From the NCBI GenBank assembly GCA_030601605.1, contig JAUVTI010000071.1:1-9011 (forward strand): a DNA stretch of 9,011 bases, in the 5' to 3' direction. This stretch comes from Gemmatimonadales bacterium (GTDB lineage: Bacteria > Gemmatimonadota > Gemmatimonadetes > Gemmatimonadales > GWC2-71-9). The notes below the pieces were generated by a model. The model ran no database searches, was not told the origin of the DNA, and worked only from the letters and a program-made list of their open reading frames with translations. The translations under genes and the position numbers were made by a program. Positions 1 to 6,656 of the stretch are shown here, one piece after another. Numbering within the stretch: the first letter of the stretch is position 1; every line of letters begins with the position of its first letter.

Positions 1-1
1 C

Positions 2-517
2 GCGATCCAACGGGCGAAGTCGGGCGATCTGGAAGCGCTCAAGCACGTGTACCGGGCCTACGAGAGCACGGTGTACACGCTGGCGCGACGGATCTGCCGG
101 ACGGCCGAGGACGCCGAGGAGGTGCTGCAGGAGACCTTCCTGGAGGTCTGCCGGAGCATCAAGAAGTTCCGGGGCACGGCACCGGGAAGCCTCACGGCCT
201 GGATCAAGCGGATCGCGTCCAGCAAGGCCCTCATCCGCATCCGGTACGAGAAGTACCGCGAGACGGACGAGCTGCAGGAGGAAGGTGTCTGGGCCGGGCG
301 CGGCGACGGGGACATAGGACTGCAGCTGGATCTGGAGCAGGCGATGGGACGGTTGTCGGATACGTCGCGAGCGGTGGTCTGGATGCACGACGTAGAAGGA
401 TACACGCACGAGGAGATAGCCGAGCTGATGGACAAGACGGTGAGCTTTTCCAAGTCACAGTTGTCGCGTGCGCACGCGCGGCTGCGGCGCATGCTCGGCA
501 AGGAGGTGCAATGTTGA
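2..517 (+). CDS. ECF-type RNA polymerase sigma factor (5' end outside window)
   Basis: This is a sigma-70 family, extracytoplasmic-function sigma factor that directs RNA polymerase to a dedicated promoter set. The frame is open to the window edge, and the residues before the first possible GTG start (47) already match the family (AIQRAKSGDLEALKHVYRAY). The true start is therefore upstream, and 171 residues are visible. Region 2 covers about visible residues 1-62 (ARRICRTAEDAEEVLQETF, with the acidic stretch typical of core binding). Region 4, with its helix-turn-helix, covers about 115-168 (GYTHEEIAELM, then KSQLSRAHARLRRML). No extra C-terminal domain is present, as usual for a short ECF factor. 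The stop overlaps the start of the anti-sigma gene, implying translational coupling. The family call is firm; the target regulon cannot be read from the window. Confidence 0.93.
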   Translation, partial: AIQRAKSGDLEALKHVYRAYESTVYTLARRICRTAEDAEEVLQETFLEVCRSIKKFRGTAPGSLTAWIKRIASSKALIRIRYEKYRETDELQEEGVWAGRGDGDIGLQLDLEQAMGRLSDTSRAVVWMHDVEGYTHEEIAELMDKTVSFSKSQLSRAHARLRRMLGKEVQC

Positions 518-1107
518 GACACTGCACCATTTCGGAACTCCTGGACCTGCGGGACGGAGAAGGGTCTGCCTGGACCCGCAGCCACGTGAGCGAGTGTGAG
601 GACTGCCAGGTCGAGCTCGACCGGCTGCACCAGCGGGTGGCGGCGCTAAAGGCGCTGCCTGGCTACTCCCCGCCCCGCGACCGCTGGCCGGTGGTGCGGG
701 AGGCCCTGGTGAAGTCGCGGCGGCAAGCGCGCTGGCAACGGGCCGCGTGGGGCGCTTTCGCGGCGGCCGCCGCGGTAGCGCTGATCGTGACCGCCCGCGG
801 CCTCACCGGTCCGGGTACCCCACCGCTGATGGCTCAGGAGGTCACCGATCTCCAGCAGGAGTCCATGCAGCTCGAGGACATCCTGCGTCAGGTCGAGGAC
901 GAGCGGCGTGTGCTGCGTGGCGTGACGGTCGCCGTGATCGTCCAGCTGGAGGACCGCATCGCGCTCGTTGATGTCGGCATCGCGACCATGCAGCGCGACG
1001 AAGGCAGGGTGACGATCGAGCTGCGCGACCTGTGGCGTGAGCGCGTCACGCTGATGGATCAACTGGTAGTGACGCACGTGCACCAGGCGTCCTACGTGGG
1101 CCACTGA
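511..1107 (+). CDS. Membrane anti-sigma factor with zinc-finger-type N-terminus
   Basis: This 198-aa protein is the likely cognate anti-sigma factor of the preceding gene; its ATG lies inside the end of the sigma gene (7-bp overlap). The N-terminal domain carries H25-x3-C29-x2-C32, the signature of the zinc-associated anti-sigma (ZAS) fold that holds an ECF sigma at the membrane. One hydrophobic segment (about residues 79-96, Ala/Val-rich) follows an Arg/Lys-rich cytoplasmic stretch. The remaining 100 or so residues should be extracytoplasmic and are rich in heptad-like charged/leucine patterns (about 108-185), probably a helical sensor region. That C-terminal part matches no domain I recognise. 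Release of sigma could be by redox change at the Cys/His site or by proteolysis; the sequence does not decide. Confidence 0.85.
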   Translation: MLRHCTISELLDLRDGEGSAWTRSHVSECEDCQVELDRLHQRVAALKALPGYSPPRDRWPVVREALVKSRRQARWQRAAWGAFAAAAAVALIVTARGLTGPGTPPLMAQEVTDLQQESMQLEDILRQVEDERRVLRGVTVAVIVQLEDRIALVDVGIATMQRDEGRVTIELRDLWRERVTLMDQLVVTHVHQASYVGH

Positions 1108-1153
1108 ATTGGCTGACCGCGGCTCCCAACGGGGTTGCCGCCGGAGCATCTGT

Positions 1154-1159
1154 AAGGAG
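1154..1159 (+). promoter_or_regulatory. Ribosome binding site fixing the PDZ gene start
   Basis: AAGGAG lies 8 nt before the ATG at 1168. An upstream in-frame GTG at 1159 overlaps this site and cannot be the start, and the ATG at 1174 is too far from it. Confidence 0.8.
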
Positions 1160-1167
1160 TGAATGAG

Positions 1168-2265
1168 ATGAGAATGCGACACCTGACACTGATGATCCTC
1201 GGTCTGTGCGTGGGCGCTCCGGGCCTCGCCACGGCGCAGGAGCCGGATCGCGACCGGGAAAAGGAGCTGGAGCACGCCATGCAGCAGGTCGAGCAGGCAC
1301 AGCAGGAGCTCGAGACCGCGCTCGACCGGATCCGTGCTTCCGAGAGTGAGCAGGCCAACGAGGCGCTGCGCGAAGCGATGGCTGCCCTTCGGGCGGCGGA
1401 GCGGCAGCTCCGGTCCGGCTATTACCGGGATCTCTACACCGATCTGGCCCGCGCCCGGATCTGGACCGTTCCGGAGGTTGATGCGAGCGTGCTCGTGAGC
1501 GTGGGCCGGCCCCAGATGGGTGTCATCCTGGAGACGGATCGGCGGCGGGGCGAGGCTGTTGGCGCCGTGATTCGTGCGGTCACGCCCGGCGGGCCCGCGG
1601 ACGAGGCCGGGATCGAGGCCGGCGACGTCATCGTCGAGGCGAACGGCATTGAGCTCGCCAGCTCGGGTCAGCGTGACGACACGCCGAGCGAGAAATTGGT
1701 TGGGGTCATCCAGGAGCTGGAGGAGGGTGAGACGCTCTCGGTGAAGTACCGTCGCGGTGATGAGACGCAAACCGCGGAGATGAAGGTGCGGCACCTGGAG
1801 CCGCTCGCCTACGCCTACAGTTTCCGGACCGACCCGGCGGACAACAACCTGCTGGTCTACGAGGCGCCCAATGTGGACGTGCGGGTGCGCGAGCCGAGAA
1901 TGCGCATGGGGTTCACAGAGGGTGTGTTTGGGGCGCTACTGCCGTTCGGTTGGCTCAGCATGGAGATGGTGACGCTGGACGAGGAGCTGGGCGAGTACTT
2001 CGGCACCTCGGAAGGGCTGCTCGTAATCCGGCCCCCGAAGGACGACTCGATCGACCTCAGGAGCGGCGACGTGATCCTGGGGATCGACGGGCGCACGCCC
2101 ACGAGCCCTTCCCACGCACTGCGCATCATGCGCTCATACGAGCCCGGCGAGTCGATGACTCTTCACGTCAAGCGCAACAAACGGAATGTCGAGGTAACGG
2201 TGACCGTGCCCGAGCGCGGCCGCGGGTTCTTCTGGGAGGGCGGCGGGGAGGACGAGGACCGGTAG
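1168..2265 (+). CDS. Secreted protein with N-terminal coiled coil and two PDZ domains
   Basis: This 365-aa exported protein starts at the ATG spaced 8 nt from AAGGAG. Residues 1-23 form a signal peptide with a likely cut after ATA (before QEP). Residues 27-82 are highly charged and Gln/Glu/Ala-rich, predicted to be a helical coiled coil. The first PDZ domain is at about 116-210 (core GIEAGDVIVEANG) and a second at about 245-350 (core LRSGDVILGIDG). There is no Ser/His/Asp protease domain, so this is not a complete DegP/HtrA-type enzyme; it more likely binds or presents envelope peptides. Its place 60 bp behind the sigma/anti-sigma pair suggests that it is a sensor partner or a target of that sigma. 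The PDZ calls are confident; the role in signalling is inference. Confidence 0.85.
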   Translation: MRMRHLTLMILGLCVGAPGLATAQEPDRDREKELEHAMQQVEQAQQELETALDRIRASESEQANEALREAMAALRAAERQLRSGYYRDLYTDLARARIWTVPEVDASVLVSVGRPQMGVILETDRRRGEAVGAVIRAVTPGGPADEAGIEAGDVIVEANGIELASSGQRDDTPSEKLVGVIQELEEGETLSVKYRRGDETQTAEMKVRHLEPLAYAYSFRTDPADNNLLVYEAPNVDVRVREPRMRMGFTEGVFGALLPFGWLSMEMVTLDEELGEYFGTSEGLLVIRPPKDDSIDLRSGDVILGIDGRTPTSPSHALRIMRSYEPGESMTLHVKRNKRNVEVTVTVPERGRGFFWEGGGEDEDR

Positions 2266-2286
2266 CGAGTCGTCAGCGTTGCACAA

Positions 2287-2326
2287 ACTGAATCGGGCGG
2301 CGCCGAGTGGCGCCGCCCGATTCGGT
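2287..2326. terminator. Bidirectional intrinsic terminator between convergent genes
   Basis: A perfect 15-bp stem (2290-2304 with 2309-2323) closes a 4-nt GAGT loop, and three more pairs including one G-U extend it outward. It sits between the PDZ gene stop (2265) and the stop of the convergent peptidase (2334). On the minus strand the stem is followed by a short U run (AGTTTG), making it the better terminator for the peptidase. On the plus strand the tail is only weakly U-rich. Confidence 0.8.
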
Positions 2327-2333
2327 CTTGGAG

Positions 2334-5066
2334 CTACCGTCCCGTCCCGAACAGGATCGCGTTGGTGAGCAGCCGCGCTGGCCCGCGCCAAAACGCTCTG
2401 TAGAGCGGGTCGTCCGCGAAGACCACGACATGGCCTCGCCCCTGCCGCTCCGCCGCGGCCCACACCGTCTCGTCGAGCAACCGCTCCGTGTTGTTGGGCC
2501 AGGTGAAACCCGCCAGGAGTAGATCGTCCCCCACGAATGCCACGGGGTTGTCTCCACTCTCCGAAGGCGCGAGCAGCGTCCCTCCCGAGAGCATCACAGG
2601 CAGGGATTTCTGCGCGTACCCGAGTGTGAGCCAGTGAGTGAGGTCCAGAGTGGCGCGGAAGATCGATCCCGGGATGTACTCGAAGTCGCCCGGCTCGGCC
2701 GACGGCGACACGAGCGGCGGCGTCAGGTCCGGGTCGCTCACGAGGCTGTCGGCCGCGGCTCCATCGTCGTCGTCCGTGCTGAAGCGCTGCACCGAGCTCA
2801 GGCCCACGTCCTCATGCCCCGGGAAGACTGCGGCGCCGTCGTACGCGATCAGCATGCCGCCATCTCGCACCCAGCGCTTGAGCCGCTCGATGCCGCTCTC
2901 GCCCAGCTCCCGCCGGATGGTGCCGGAGCTCCCACCCGGGACAATGAACACGTTGTAGTCAGACAGCGTGTACATCCGGCCTACCGACGAAAGCGCTATT
3001 GGCACGATCGGTTGCCCCAACTCGGCCTCGAGGAAGTACCACAGCGCACCGTACCCGGTCGTGCTCACGCCGCGCCCTGCCGCCACCGCGATGCGGGGCT
3101 GGAATACCGGGTCGACGCTCTGCGAGCCGACCCCGACCTGCCCCGAGTCGGGGTACGCCGATCCGACTGCCGTGACCGTCACACCGGCCTCCCCGGCGAG
3201 CTGCGCAATGCGCTCGTGGAGTCGGTCGGGGTTGCGGGAAGTACGCAGTACGAAGGTGCCGCGCGGGTAGCTGACGGCGTCGGCGCGCAGGGGCTTCGTG
3301 CTCACGTTGACGACGAAGCCCTCGCGGAGCAGGGCCAAGGCGAGCTTCGTGGCGCCCTGCCGGTCGTTGGGGAACACGTATGCCGACCGCGCGCGGCCGG
3401 ATACTCCACCGCGGGGCCCGAGTGCGCCCACGGCGTCGCCCGAAACCGGCAGGGTGAGGCGGGCGCCCTGGACCGAGCGCGTGTCCCCGGTCCAGTAGGC
3501 ATCGAGCCCCAGGGTCAGCGGCAGCGACCATGCGGTGACGTCGTAGAACTCGTACCACTCGGAGCTGGCCTCGCTGCCACGGCGCCGGTTGCGCTCGAAC
3601 TTCTCGAGCTGACGCTGTACGAACGCGGGATCCAGCTCCGCGCCCGGCTCGAGCAGCGCGCGTGCCATGCGGCCCTGCGGCTGCGCCAGGTCCACTACGA
3701 GCGCGCCCGGCGGAAACGTACGGCGCTCGCCCGCTGCGGACATGCCCGCCACGTAGCTGTGGGCGGACGAGGAAGTGTATGGCGCCTCGAGCCTGGTCAC
3801 CTCCACGTCGTGCCGCAGCAGGAGCGCTGCGAGCCGGGCCGCATTCGTGGGATCGTTGTCCGGCATGATCACGATGCGCCGCATCGGCTCGTTTCGCGCA
3901 TCGCTCATGGCGGTGCGGTGGAACTCGTAGTAGTCGAGGAGCCGAGGCTCGCGATTGGCTGCGGCCGTCTCGATGGTGGCGAGCGACGCTACGTAGTGGT
4001 GCGCGATCCCCTCGGCGAACGTGATCACCGTGCCGTCGTCACGGCGCCGCTTTAGCGCCTTGCCGCCGTCGCTCTCGTATGTCATGCCGGTGGCGCCGTG
4101 CAGCGTGGGGCCGGCGTCGAAGTAGCCGACGTAGAACAGGTCAAAGATGTCGCGCGTGTAGTATTGCCAGCCGTAGCGATCGAAGGCCGCCGCATTCGCC
4201 TGCCCGAAGGTCTCGAACCAGCGCACCGTCCGCGGGGGAACGTTCGTGTTGATGGGAGCCGGGGGCGGAGGGAAGAAGTACTGCTCCGTCGTGCTGTGCA
4301 GGTCCACGAACACCTGTGGGTGCCACCTCATTATCGCGCCGAGCATGGCGCGGGTTGGAGCCTGCGACAGCGCGATGAAGTCTCGGTTCATGTCGAACCG
4401 GTAGTGGCTGTAGCGGCCCCATATGCCCCAGGGCTCGTTCCACTCGTAGGCGTATGGCTCGTCCGTCCCCACCGAGAGGGAGTTGTACCAGACGGCGAAC
4501 CGCTCGTGCCCGTCCGGGTTGGCTGACGGGTTGAGCACGACCAGCGTGTTCCGCAGCATCTCCAGCGTAGCCGGCTCCTCCGACGCGAGCAGCTGATAGG
4601 CCACCCACATTGCGGCCTCGAACCCGGCGGGCTCGTTCCCGTGGATAGAGTAGGAGAGCATCACGGCGGCAGGCGTGCGCGCCGCGATGGCGGCTGCCTG
4701 TTCCGGGCTGGTGGTGCGCGGGTCGGCGAGCCTGGCCAGGTCTGCGCGGATCTCGTCGAGGCGGGACAGGTTCTCGGGCGCCGATATGAGGAGCACCCTC
4801 ATCACGCGCCCCTCTTCGGTGACGCCGATCTCCTCGGTGCGCACGCGATCGCCGGCGGCGGCAACCAGCGCGTCGAGCACGGCCTGCTGCTGGGCGTACT
4901 GGGTGTGACGCGCACCGGCCCCGTACCCGAGCAAGTCGCTCGGCTGCGGAACGGCCGACCGGTAGGGTCCGCGGCCATCGAACTCGAACCGTTCCTGTGC
5001 CGCGACGCCCGCCGGATCGGCGAGTGCGAGCACGGTCAGGAGCATCAGTGGAATCGTCTTGGTCAT
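2334..5066 (-). CDS. Secreted M14 family zinc carboxypeptidase, large multidomain form
   Basis: This 910-aa exported metallopeptidase has a signal peptide at about residues 1-23 (hydrophobic core, cut near VAA-QE). The M14 catalytic domain spans about 45-365. The zinc ligands are visible as H142 and E145 in HGNEPAG, and H257 in VDLHST. N227/R228 in MNRDF fit the C-terminal carboxylate-binding pair, NPDG (183-186) is the usual family motif, and E331 in MTYESDG fits the catalytic glutamate, so the enzyme looks active. The C-terminal 500 residues are an accessory region. About 670-760 resembles a glutamine-amidotransferase/DJ-1-like fold (VFIVPGG, then MLIAYDGA), as in other large bacterial M14 proteins. 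The ATG at 5066 is chosen because it gives the signal peptide; the Shine-Dalgarno before it is weak. Substrate is unknown, and scavenging of extracellular peptides is plausible. Confidence 0.9.
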   Translation of the reverse strand: MTKTIPLMLLTVLALADPAGVAAQERFEFDGRGPYRSAVPQPSDLLGYGAGARHTQYAQQQAVLDALVAAAGDRVRTEEIGVTEEGRVMRVLLISAPENLSRLDEIRADLARLADPRTTSPEQAAAIAARTPAAVMLSYSIHGNEPAGFEAAMWVAYQLLASEEPATLEMLRNTLVVLNPSANPDGHERFAVWYNSLSVGTDEPYAYEWNEPWGIWGRYSHYRFDMNRDFIALSQAPTRAMLGAIMRWHPQVFVDLHSTTEQYFFPPPPAPINTNVPPRTVRWFETFGQANAAAFDRYGWQYYTRDIFDLFYVGYFDAGPTLHGATGMTYESDGGKALKRRRDDGTVITFAEGIAHHYVASLATIETAAANREPRLLDYYEFHRTAMSDARNEPMRRIVIMPDNDPTNAARLAALLLRHDVEVTRLEAPYTSSSAHSYVAGMSAAGERRTFPPGALVVDLAQPQGRMARALLEPGAELDPAFVQRQLEKFERNRRRGSEASSEWYEFYDVTAWSLPLTLGLDAYWTGDTRSVQGARLTLPVSGDAVGALGPRGGVSGRARSAYVFPNDRQGATKLALALLREGFVVNVSTKPLRADAVSYPRGTFVLRTSRNPDRLHERIAQLAGEAGVTVTAVGSAYPDSGQVGVGSQSVDPVFQPRIAVAAGRGVSTTGYGALWYFLEAELGQPIVPIALSSVGRMYTLSDYNVFIVPGGSSGTIRRELGESGIERLKRWVRDGGMLIAYDGAAVFPGHEDVGLSSVQRFSTDDDDGAAADSLVSDPDLTPPLVSPSAEPGDFEYIPGSIFRATLDLTHWLTLGYAQKSLPVMLSGGTLLAPSESGDNPVAFVGDDLLLAGFTWPNNTERLLDETVWAAAERQGRGHVVVFADDPLYRAFWRGPARLLTNAILFGTGR

Positions 5067-5190
5067 CGCTGCTACCCGAATGGGAACGGTGGCAAACTAC
5101 CCGGGAGAACGGGGCGCCGCGAGGGCGGCCGCTCCTTGCGCATCGTGGTCTGGCGTCCCATCGTGTGGCGTCGAGTTCCATCATTTGTCC

Positions 5191-5196
5191 AGGAGG
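5191..5196 (+). promoter_or_regulatory. Ribosome binding site fixing the DoxX start
   Basis: AGGAGG lies 7 nt before the ATG at 5204. The frame is open further upstream, to an ATG at 4997 inside the peptidase gene on the other strand. That upstream part has no protein-like features, so the short form is taken. Confidence 0.85.
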
Positions 5197-5203
5197 ACAC
5201 AGA

Positions 5204-5611
5204 ATGCCGGAGCAGCTCTATCCGTGGATGCACCTCATTGGTCGCGTTCTGTTCGCGATGATCTTCATCGCGAGCGGCATGAACCACTTCTTCAAGCTCA
5301 ACGAGGGAGCAGCTTACGCCACGGCCAAGGGAATTCCCGCCGCGAAGGCGATGACGGTGGTCAGCGGGCTGATGATTCTCTTGGGTGGCGTATCCGTGCT
5401 CTTGGGTTGGCATCGGTTCATCGGCGCCGGTTTGATCGTCATCTTCCTGGTGCCGACGGCGTTCGTGATGCACGCGTTCTGGAAAGAGACCGACCCGATG
5501 ATGATGCAGAACGAGATGGCCCACTTCATGAAGGACATGGCCCTCGCCGGTGCGGCTCTCCTGATCGCGTTCTACAGCGGAGCGGCCTGGCCGATGAGCA
5601 TCGGGGGCTGA
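5204..5611 (+). CDS. DoxX family four-helix inner-membrane protein
   Basis: This 135-aa integral membrane protein has four hydrophobic helices, at about residues 8-27, 48-68, 71-93 and 112-129. The first has the family pattern IGRVLFAMIFIASGMNHF, and a conserved-looking HAFW precedes the hydrophilic stretch KETDPMMMQNEM. The length is normal for small DoxX/DoxX-like proteins, which are linked to quinone-dependent redox or oxidative-stress membrane complexes in the families studied; the exact role here is unknown. The start follows a strong AGGAGG. It is transcribed divergently from the M14 peptidase, with 137 bp between the starts, and ends in its own terminator, so it is probably a single-gene unit. 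Confidence 0.88.
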   Translation: MPEQLYPWMHLIGRVLFAMIFIASGMNHFFKLNEGAAYATAKGIPAAKAMTVVSGLMILLGGVSVLLGWHRFIGAGLIVIFLVPTAFVMHAFWKETDPMMMQNEMAHFMKDMALAGAALLIAFYSGAAWPMSIGG

Positions 5612-5728
5612 CGGGCGCACGGTTCTGCACGAGGTGACGGCTGGGGTGTAGCGCCCCGCCCCAACGCCGCCATCCCCATCCCGAAGGTGCCGAGTCCGGC
5701 GGCTGAGCCGTCGGGCAGGCCAGCGCTG

Positions 5729-5766
5729 CGGCCGGAAACTCATGTATTCCGGCCGTTCTTCTCTTT
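5729..5766 (+). terminator. Intrinsic terminator after the DoxX gene
   Basis: A 9-bp perfect stem CGGCCGGAA (5729-5737) pairs with TTCCGGCCG (5747-5755) around a 9-nt loop. It is followed directly by the pyrimidine/T-rich tail TTCTTCTCTTT. This is a classic rho-independent layout, 117 bp past the DoxX stop. The region from 5612 to 5728 contains no gene; a further 8-bp hairpin with a TGA loop lies at 5696-5714. Confidence 0.75.
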
Positions 5767-5793
5767 ACTGATCCGACCAGTTCCGAGGCAGGG

Positions 5794-5822
5794 TTGACCT
5801 CTACGATATATCGTACGATATT
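5794..5822 (+). promoter_or_regulatory. Promoter of the PadR gene
   Basis: The -35 box TTGACC (5794-5799) is separated by 17 bp from GATATT (5817-5822), a 4/6 match to the -10 consensus. This AT-rich patch stands out in GC-rich surroundings just after the DoxX terminator and 50 bp before the PadR start. The spacing and position support it; the -10 is imperfect. Confidence 0.6.
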
Positions 5823-5851
5823 ACGTCACGATACAACGTCGAGATATATCG
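5802..5851. promoter_or_regulatory. Palindromic operator region, probable PadR binding sites
   Basis: TACGATATATCGTA (5802-5815) is a perfect 14-bp palindrome lying wholly in the spacer between the -35 and -10 boxes. A second copy of its core GATATATC occurs at 5843-5850, in CGAGATATATCG (5840-5851), in the predicted leader. Between them, CGATAT (5816-5821) is an inverted match of ATATCG (5846-5851). Bound protein here would block RNA polymerase. PadR family regulators commonly repress their own gene through such dyads, so self-regulation is the likely reading; which protein binds is inferred from position only. Confidence 0.65.
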
Positions 5852-5858
5852 GAAGACA

Positions 5859-5864
5859 AGGAGG
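5859..5864 (+). promoter_or_regulatory. Ribosome binding site fixing the PadR start
   Basis: AGGAGG lies 7 nt before the ATG at 5872. The frame is open back to 5794, but that start lies in the promoter -35 box, so the shorter protein is correct. Confidence 0.85.
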
Positions 5865-5871
5865 AGTCCCG

Positions 5872-6435
5872 ATGCGTGAGAATGACAGAGCCTGGTGCTT
5901 CGGCTGGGATCCCGCCGACTGGATCTTCGGAACGAGGAGCGGTGGGCGTGGTGGGCGCGGCCGCCGCCGGCGCCGAGTCTGGTTCGAGTCGGGCGACATG
6001 AAGTACGTCATCCTGCGCCTGCTCAAGAAGAAGCCGATGCACGGGTACGAGGTGATGAAGGAGCTGGAGGAGCAGACCCACGGCTGCTACAAGCCATCGC
6101 CGGGCACTGTTTACCCCACTCTCCAGTGGCTCGAGGACGAGGGACTGGTGCAGAGCGAAGAGGTCGGGGGCAAGAAGATCTACTCGATCACGGACGAGGG
6201 ACAGGAGTTCCTCGACGAGCACCGCACCGTGGTGGATGGGATCTTCGACCGGGTCGACGAGACGATCGACTCGATCCTCAGGGACCCGATGCCCGAGGTC
6301 ACGCGAATCGTGGGTCGCCTCGTCGGGCAGGCGTACCGCTCGACCTGGAAGCTGCGGGACGATGAGGAGAAGCGCCGCAAGGTGTCCGAGATTCTCGAGC
6401 AGGCGCTCGCGGAACTGGAGGAGCTCACGGCCTGA
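5872..6435 (+). CDS. PadR family transcriptional regulator
   Basis: This 187-aa DNA-binding regulator has an N-terminal segment (1-40) of aromatic and then Gly/Arg-rich residues, including a run of five arginines at 31-35. The winged helix-turn-helix spans about 41-115, with the family landmarks GDMKYVILRLL, MHGYEVMKELEE, PSPGTVYPTLQWLEDEGLV and KIYSITDEGQEFL. The C-terminal part (about 118-187) is helical and charged, as in PadR proteins that dimerise through a C-terminal helix. PadR proteins sense small ligands or stress and usually repress a membrane or efflux gene and themselves. The palindrome in its own promoter supports autoregulation. The next gene on the right is convergent, so other targets are not obvious; DoxX, just upstream but separated by a terminator, is a possible one. 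The ligand is unknown. Confidence 0.92.
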   Translation: MRENDRAWCFGWDPADWIFGTRSGGRGGRGRRRRRVWFESGDMKYVILRLLKKKPMHGYEVMKELEEQTHGCYKPSPGTVYPTLQWLEDEGLVQSEEVGGKKIYSITDEGQEFLDEHRTVVDGIFDRVDETIDSILRDPMPEVTRIVGRLVGQAYRSTWKLRDDEEKRRKVSEILEQALAELEELTA

Positions 6436-6457
6436 GGGCGCGCCGGCAGGCGCGCCC
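6436..6457. terminator. GC-rich hairpin between convergent PadR and RHH genes
   Basis: GGGCGCGCC (6436-6444) pairs with GGCGCGCCC (6449-6457) around a GGCA loop. It begins directly at the PadR stop and ends 7 bp short of the convergent RHH stop. There is no U tract on either side, so termination efficiency is uncertain; a shared hairpin at a convergent junction is still the best explanation. Confidence 0.5.
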
Positions 6458-6463
6458 CGGCCG

Positions 6464-6649
6464 TCAGTTGGGGGAGCCCTCCTCCCCGTCCTGCTCTTCG
6501 CGCTTCAGGCGCCCCGCCTGCTGCAGCGCCCTCCGCAGGAGAAACTCGATCTGCCCGTTGACGCTGCGGAGCTCGTCGCGCGCCCAGCGCTCGAGCGCCT
6601 CATGGACCTGTTGGTCCATGCGCAGGAGGAACGGCTTCCGCTGCGCCAC
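6464..6649 (-). CDS. Small ribbon-helix-helix (Arc-like) DNA-binding protein
   Basis: This 61-aa protein has an N-terminal strand KPFLLRMD followed by two helices (about residues 13-27 and 30-46), with SVNGQIEFLLRRAL in the second. That is the ribbon-helix-helix pattern of Arc/CopG-type repressors, which bind as dimers through the beta-ribbon. The last 15 residues are charged and probably disordered. Its GTG start lies 7 bp after the stop of the SPFH gene on the same strand, so the two form an operon; no clear Shine-Dalgarno is seen, which fits translational coupling. The tandem dyad over the operon promoter has the 11-bp repeat expected for RHH dimers, so it probably represses its own operon. 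No toxin-like partner is adjacent. The fold is confident, the target inferred. Confidence 0.82.
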   Translation of the reverse strand: MAQRKPFLLRMDQQVHEALERWARDELRSVNGQIEFLLRRALQQAGRLKREEQDGEEGSPN

Positions 6650-6656
6650 GGTGCGT

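Noticed and set aside
646..1794. Long minus-strand open frame across the anti-sigma and PDZ genes
   Set aside because: It is composed mostly of His, Leu and Arg, has no ribosome binding site or family pattern, and lies opposite two well-supported genes.
2634..4055. Long open frame on the plus strand opposite the M14 peptidase
   Set aside because: It is rich in Arg, His, Val and Ala with no domain pattern, and it mirrors the GC-rich codon structure of the minus-strand gene, whose catalytic motifs are certain.
5083..5110. GGAAC motif as an ECF-type -35 box upstream of DoxX
   Set aside because: No matching ECF -10 motif occurs at the expected spacing, and one pentamer in GC-rich DNA is weak evidence.
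5151..5172. Direct repeat TGGCGTC (5151-5157 and 5166-5172) upstream of DoxX
   Set aside because: Only two 7-bp copies with no promoter context; chance is a sufficient explanation.
4997..5203. N-terminal extension of the DoxX frame
   Set aside because: It overlaps the start of the divergent peptidase gene, is Arg/Ser-rich and lacks family similarity; AGGAGG marks the ATG at 5204.
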